Part shown: positions 60,440-64,000 of the stretch, in pieces
Layout: each line of letters starts with the position of its first letter
Numbering within the stretch: the first letter of the stretch is position 1
NCBI GenBank assembly: GCA_963457665.1
Contig: OY735207.1
Span: 59,597,613-59,661,612, forward strand
Length of the DNA: 64,000 bases
Direction: 5' to 3'
DNA from: Thysanoteuthis rhombus
Taxonomy: Eukaryota > Mollusca > Cephalopoda > Oegopsida > Thysanoteuthidae
Translations under genes and position numbers: made by a program
Notes under the pieces: model-generated
What the model was told of the DNA's origin: nothing
The model's input: the letters and a program-made list of their open reading frames with translations, nothing else
Database searches by the model: none

Positions 60440-61382
60440 TTAATAATGGTCTCTGTTCAATTTTACTTCATAAAAAATATTTTTGTCCGATCAAAAAAAA
60501 TCTTGTAAATTCCTATCGTTGAAATCCTTTTAGACCAAATTAAGATTGATAAACAAAAACAAAAAATAAACCAAAGGAAAAGAAACTTCTGGTGTTTCTA
60601 TCTTGTTTCAAATGATTTGTCTCTATATCTCAAACACTTTGCAGAGACCCAATCATTTTTTGTAGTGATTGTGGTTTTTGACAGGGCCAAGGTGCAAACC
60701 TGACGCTCAAGATGAACTGTCCATCTATTTACTCATAGCTGTGGGAATGCTTACTAACAAATTTAGTTTATGATTGATAAATTGGTCTCAGGAATCTCAT
60801 CTATTTTAGTCCTAGCGCTGAATAATCCTGCATGAATTTTTGAGTTGACTTATGGAACCAATTGGACAAGCTAGAGGGATCTTCAGTGTATAAGAATATC
60901 TTTGGTAGACTTTGCAGACCAATTGCAAAAGAAAATTAGTGCTTTTTTTCATAATGATGGATTTTTGCTGCAGTGTCCTTGATAGAAAAAAAAATTTTTT
61001 TTTCTTTTGTCATCAAATTGAGCATTTATATCATTTCATGCTAAATGAAGTTTTCATGGGAACCATACGTCACAAAGCAAGTCATTTTGAGCTATTTACA
61101 ATCAGATGTCAGAAACCCTTGTTTTAAAATGCAACACCTTTGTGGACTAATAGCTATAACGTAGACTACATAGAAAGTTTGGAGTGGATCCATGCACGAT
61201 TAATTCCCCTACGTCCTTGCTAATTGTCGGCAACCACAAAATGATAACACAATTATCTCCCATCCTGCATCACTTCTTATCTTCCACGTACCTCCACCCC
61301 CCCCACTGCCAATCACATCACATGCATATCAACTAACATAATTTTCATTACATCTTTTTTTTTTTTTACTTTTTTTTTCCAG
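60440..61382. other. Intron 4, with a partial repeat X unit
   Basis: AAGTTTGGAGTGGATCCATG at 61176-61195, followed by CACGATTAATTCCCC, matches the end of repeat X units. The rest is unremarkable AT-rich intron ending in a T-rich tract before exon 5. Confidence 0.5.
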
Positions 61383-61589
61383 ATCAAAACCATTTTAAGT
61401 GGTTTCATCATCCGTGGTTATCTAGGAAAATGGACATTGATGATCAAGTCAGTCGGCATGATGCTAGGCGTCTCAGCCGGCCTCAGCCTTGGAAAAGAAG
61501 GACCTTTCGTCCACGTAGCTTGTTGCTGTGGCAACATTTTTTCCTACTTATTCCCTAAATATGGCAAAAATGAAGCCAAGAAAAGAGAG
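61383..61589 (+). CDS. CLCN3: ClC-3-like Cl-/H+ exchanger, coding exon 5 (GKEGP, gating glutamate)
   Basis: The acceptor is TTTTTTTCCAG and the donor GAG followed by GTAAGT; 207 bases in phase 0 encode residues 206-274. Blocks are [19 protein letters not shown], then a hydrophobic segment with [30 protein letters not shown] and NEAKKRE. GKEGP (242-246) is the second pore motif, and Glu244 corresponds to the gating glutamate (Glu211 in ClC-5). A glutamate here is required for voltage gating and exchange, so the pore looks intact. The [19 protein letters not shown] string is diagnostic of ClC-3/4/5. Confidence 0.98.
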
Positions 61590-62816
61590 GTAAGTTGGCT
61601 CCAAATTCGTTTACAAAGGTAACTTTATCACTGTATGAACATAGGATAGGTAGTGCTGACCTGTCAACCTTGTAGAGGTCAATCGAGGCACTTTCAAACC
61701 TCAGATTTCTGCACCTACTGGCTGAAAAATATTATACTTGAGGAACTTGACCCTAGAATGATAATAGGATAGGTGGTACTGACATCTGATGACCGGTAAA
61801 GGTCAATTCAAGATCAGATAAATTTTGGCATTTTCAACCCACCTGAAATTTAGCAATCTCTACTTTTAAAATCTTTTTTTTGTGAAGATATTTTTAAAAT
61901 TTAGCATCCAAAAGATTTTTTTAAATGACGTTAAAAATAGGAATATTCTAAAATATTAATCTATCCATAGGTAACATCATGTAATTTTTTATGGGTACTA
62001 TGCTAGTATATATTTTATGTTTGTGATTAATTTACCCATAATTGAAATGATAGGAAGTAATGTAGCATACTTAATGTTTAAATGAATTTCATATTTGCTT
62101 AGATAGATCTTTAAAGAAAAAAAAAAAAACTACAATAGCTGGGATTTTTTCAAGTAGTAATATTGATGAAATATTGCAACTTTCCAAGTAAATGTAAGGG
62201 AGGTAACTCTGTATTTACTGAGTTTTAGTGTATACCTTAATGGGATGGTATTGGTTTTTCTTCTTTGTTCTAAAAAGATACATTTTTTTTTGTCTTATCC
62301 ATTAGTCTCCACCTTACTAAATATTTGAAGCTATTACAGCTTACCACATTTTAGTTTGCTAAATATAATGAATAAAAAGTTAAAAGCTGGCAACACAAAT
62401 TAACCTTTGCCCTGACCGACTTATCCGTATCTTGGTTTATTTTCACGATAAGATAATAACAGCCGGAGTGGCTGAAATGTTTGTTTCTTTTATTTACACT
62501 TATTATTTACATCAATCAAGGCAGATAACTATTAAATGCTCAATATAGAGTAGTCTCCTTTTTTTCTCTATTGTTCAAATGTATGAAAAATCCCAATTAA
62601 TTCTGGTTGAATATTAAACAAGAAAATGTTGAGCAACGTAATACTTTTGATATTTACAAGTACAATGCAGTTGAAAGTTTGAGATACTGCCGTCATTTTT
62701 GGTAGCATGTGTAAACGTAATTAATCATGATGACCAAGGAGTAGATTAATTGAATACCAGAAATGAATGAAAATGATATGTGTTATAATAAAATATCCTT
62801 ATTATCCCTTCCCCAG
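61590..62816. other. Intron 5, no recognised feature
   Basis: AT-rich intron. AGGATAGGT....TGACAT/CTG segments near 61643 and 61769 are a short direct repeat (ATAGGATAGGTGGTACTGAC type) about 125 bases apart. No alternative exon was seen. Confidence 0.5.
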
Positions 62817-62897
62817 ATTCTCTCTGCTGCTGCAGCTGCAGGTGTGAGTGTAGCTTTTGGCGCACCAGTTGGTGGTGTCCTCTTCAGCTTAGAAGAG
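62817..62897 (+). CDS. CLCN3: ClC-3-like Cl-/H+ exchanger, coding exon 6 (proton glutamate)
   Basis: The acceptor is CCCTTCCCCAG and the donor GAG followed by GTAAGT. The 81 bases encode residues 275-301, the blocks [19 protein letters not shown] and GVLFSLEE. The final Glu301 aligns with the internal proton glutamate of ClC exchangers (Glu268 in ClC-5, Glu203 in the bacterial exchanger). It is 57 residues after Glu244, the same spacing as 211 to 268 in ClC-5. Its presence means an exchanger rather than a channel, since channel-type ClCs have Val there. Confidence 0.98.
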
Positions 62898-63422
62898 GTA
62901 AGTTACCGCTTCTAAACCTTTCATAATTTTTCAAGTTAATTACCTTGTGTTAAGATGTTTCAGTCCAGTAATGGAGAAACATCATTCTTTTATTAAAACA
63001 ACTAGCTGAAATAACCCGTTCTTTGGGCTGTTATCTCCATATAGCTGGGGATAACCACCCAGAGGACTGGTACAGTATTATTTGTTACTTCTGATGTCTG
63101 TTGGAAAATGCAATATAATTGATTTAAATTCTATGAATTCAATTCCAAGTGAATTTCTTCTAGTTTCTTTTAAGAAAATTTATGATTGATCTAAAAGTGT
63201 TTTCTGTAAATTTAGTATATTTTCATTTAAAACATGTACAAATTTCAACCACTGGCTTTCAAGGGCTTGTTTGGGGGGGAAAAAAAAATTAAGCATGTTC
63301 CTATTAATGTCTTTGTAAATCTTCATTGAAATTTTCATGTCAGTTTTTAGCATGTACTTAATGCACCTTTTTAATTGAAAATAAACCTATTTCATTTTTT
63401 CTTTTCCTTCTCTTCCAACCAG
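62898..63422. other. Intron 6, no recognised feature
   Basis: A 525-base AT-rich intron with a G7A9-type junction near 63271-63287. Confidence 0.6.
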
Positions 63423-63605
63423 TTGAGCTATTATTTCCCTTTGAAAACGATGTGGCGTTCCTTCTTCTGTGCTTTGGCAGCTGCATTCGTTTTACGCTCA
63501 ATGAATCCATTTGGAAATGACCATTTGGTCATGTTTTATATCGACTATAATGAGCCATGGTACCTACAAGAATTGGCAGCATTTATTTTGATAGGTGCAA
63601 TGGGA
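63423..63605 (+). CDS. CLCN3: ClC-3-like Cl-/H+ exchanger, coding exon 7 (mid membrane domain), last in window
   Basis: The acceptor is TCTTCCAACCAG; the donor is GGA followed by GTAAGT at 63606, in phase 0. It encodes residues 302-362. [20 protein letters not shown] continues directly from LFSLEE, as in [20 protein letters not shown] of vertebrates. [31 protein letters not shown] and a hydrophobic AFILIGAMG then lead towards GLWGAFF in the next exon. The gene continues beyond the window: about half of the usual 750-870 residues, including the GxFxP motif and both CBS domains, is not here. Confidence 0.97.
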
Positions 63606-64000
63606 GTAAGTAAAGCCTCTCTTTTTAATTCAAAGATTATACATAAAGCTATTAGACCAGAGATTTTGAAACTTTTTGTATTGGTGACACGCTAAAAAAA
63701 AAAAAAATGAAATCATTTTGTGTCACACAACCTGACTTCTTTTAGCCAAGCCAAATATATAATGTCATCCAAGCAGTTCAACTTACTCAAGAAAAGTATC
63801 CTTTGAAAAATATACAATGTTGTACTTAATTTTGCAACACACCTAGAAATTATATGCGACACACTAAAGTTTGGAAAGCTCTATATTAGGTAATTGTTCA
63901 AGAAGTTTCCCATTTCTTGTATGTATTAGCTTTTCTTCCTTATATCTGACTTGCATATACATTTTTCTCATTCTATAAAACAGTTCATTATCCAAAATAA
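63606..64000. other. Start of intron 7
   Basis: AT-rich sequence after the exon 7 donor with a 13-base A run near 63696. No further exon is visible before the window ends. Confidence 0.7.

Noticed and set aside
1..64000. CRISPR arrays, bacterial operons or phage-like systems
   Set aside because: Spliced animal gene, SINEs and non-LTR elements show a eukaryotic nuclear sequence; no spaced direct-repeat array was found.

Overview
This is a eukaryotic, metazoan nuclear window: AT-rich, full of microsatellites and decayed transposons, with one recognisable protein-coding gene split into small exons over tens of kilobases. The gene is the invertebrate orthologue of the vertebrate ClC-3/ClC-4/ClC-5 group, an endosomal 2Cl-/H+ exchanger (called CLCN3 here). 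The long introns, RTE, hAT, mariner and pogo remnants, tRNA-derived SINEs and overall composition suggest a lophotrochozoan, most likely a mollusc and possibly a cephalopod. That placement is an inference; nothing in the window proves it.

Layout. From 1 to about 31 kb there is no secure gene. The stretch holds a hAT transposase remnant cut by the window edge (1-1764), an RTE 3' fragment (1990-2509), a long pyrimidine-rich tract (5880-7290), a CpG-richer patch with a CAG run (7300-7605), a possible alternative first exon (8167-8227), a decayed copy of a family found across invertebrate genomes (12830-13560), a 41-bp minisatellite (17188-17474), several dispersed repeats, a mariner fragment, a SINE, a foldback element and a Penelope-like insertion with a degenerate hammerhead-ribozyme motif (30694-31051).

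From about 31.2 kb CpG dinucleotides become much more frequent. A first coding exon is proposed at 31861-31942, followed by six further exons: 41973-42191, 54410-54558, 59727-59891, 61383-61589, 62817-62897 and 63423-63605. All junctions are GT-AG and phase-compatible and together give 362 codons. This is the cytosolic N-terminus and roughly the first half of the membrane domain, including the GSGIP and GKEGP selectivity and gating motifs, the gating glutamate (residue 244) and the proton glutamate (residue 301). The rest of the membrane domain and the CBS domains must lie beyond position 64000.

The introns carry most of the remaining features: two RTE fragments side by side (36365-36685 and 36945-37672), a reverse-strand RTE fragment (55605-56175), a tRNA-derived SINE (42505-42640), a pogo/Tigger transposase fragment (48815-49250), a hAT remnant ending in a recognisable terminal inverted repeat (51600-53406), a mariner fragment (53450-53925), and foldback and dispersed repeats. 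Every transposon protein seen is broken, so none looks able to move by itself. No rRNA gene, intact tRNA gene or CRISPR array was seen.
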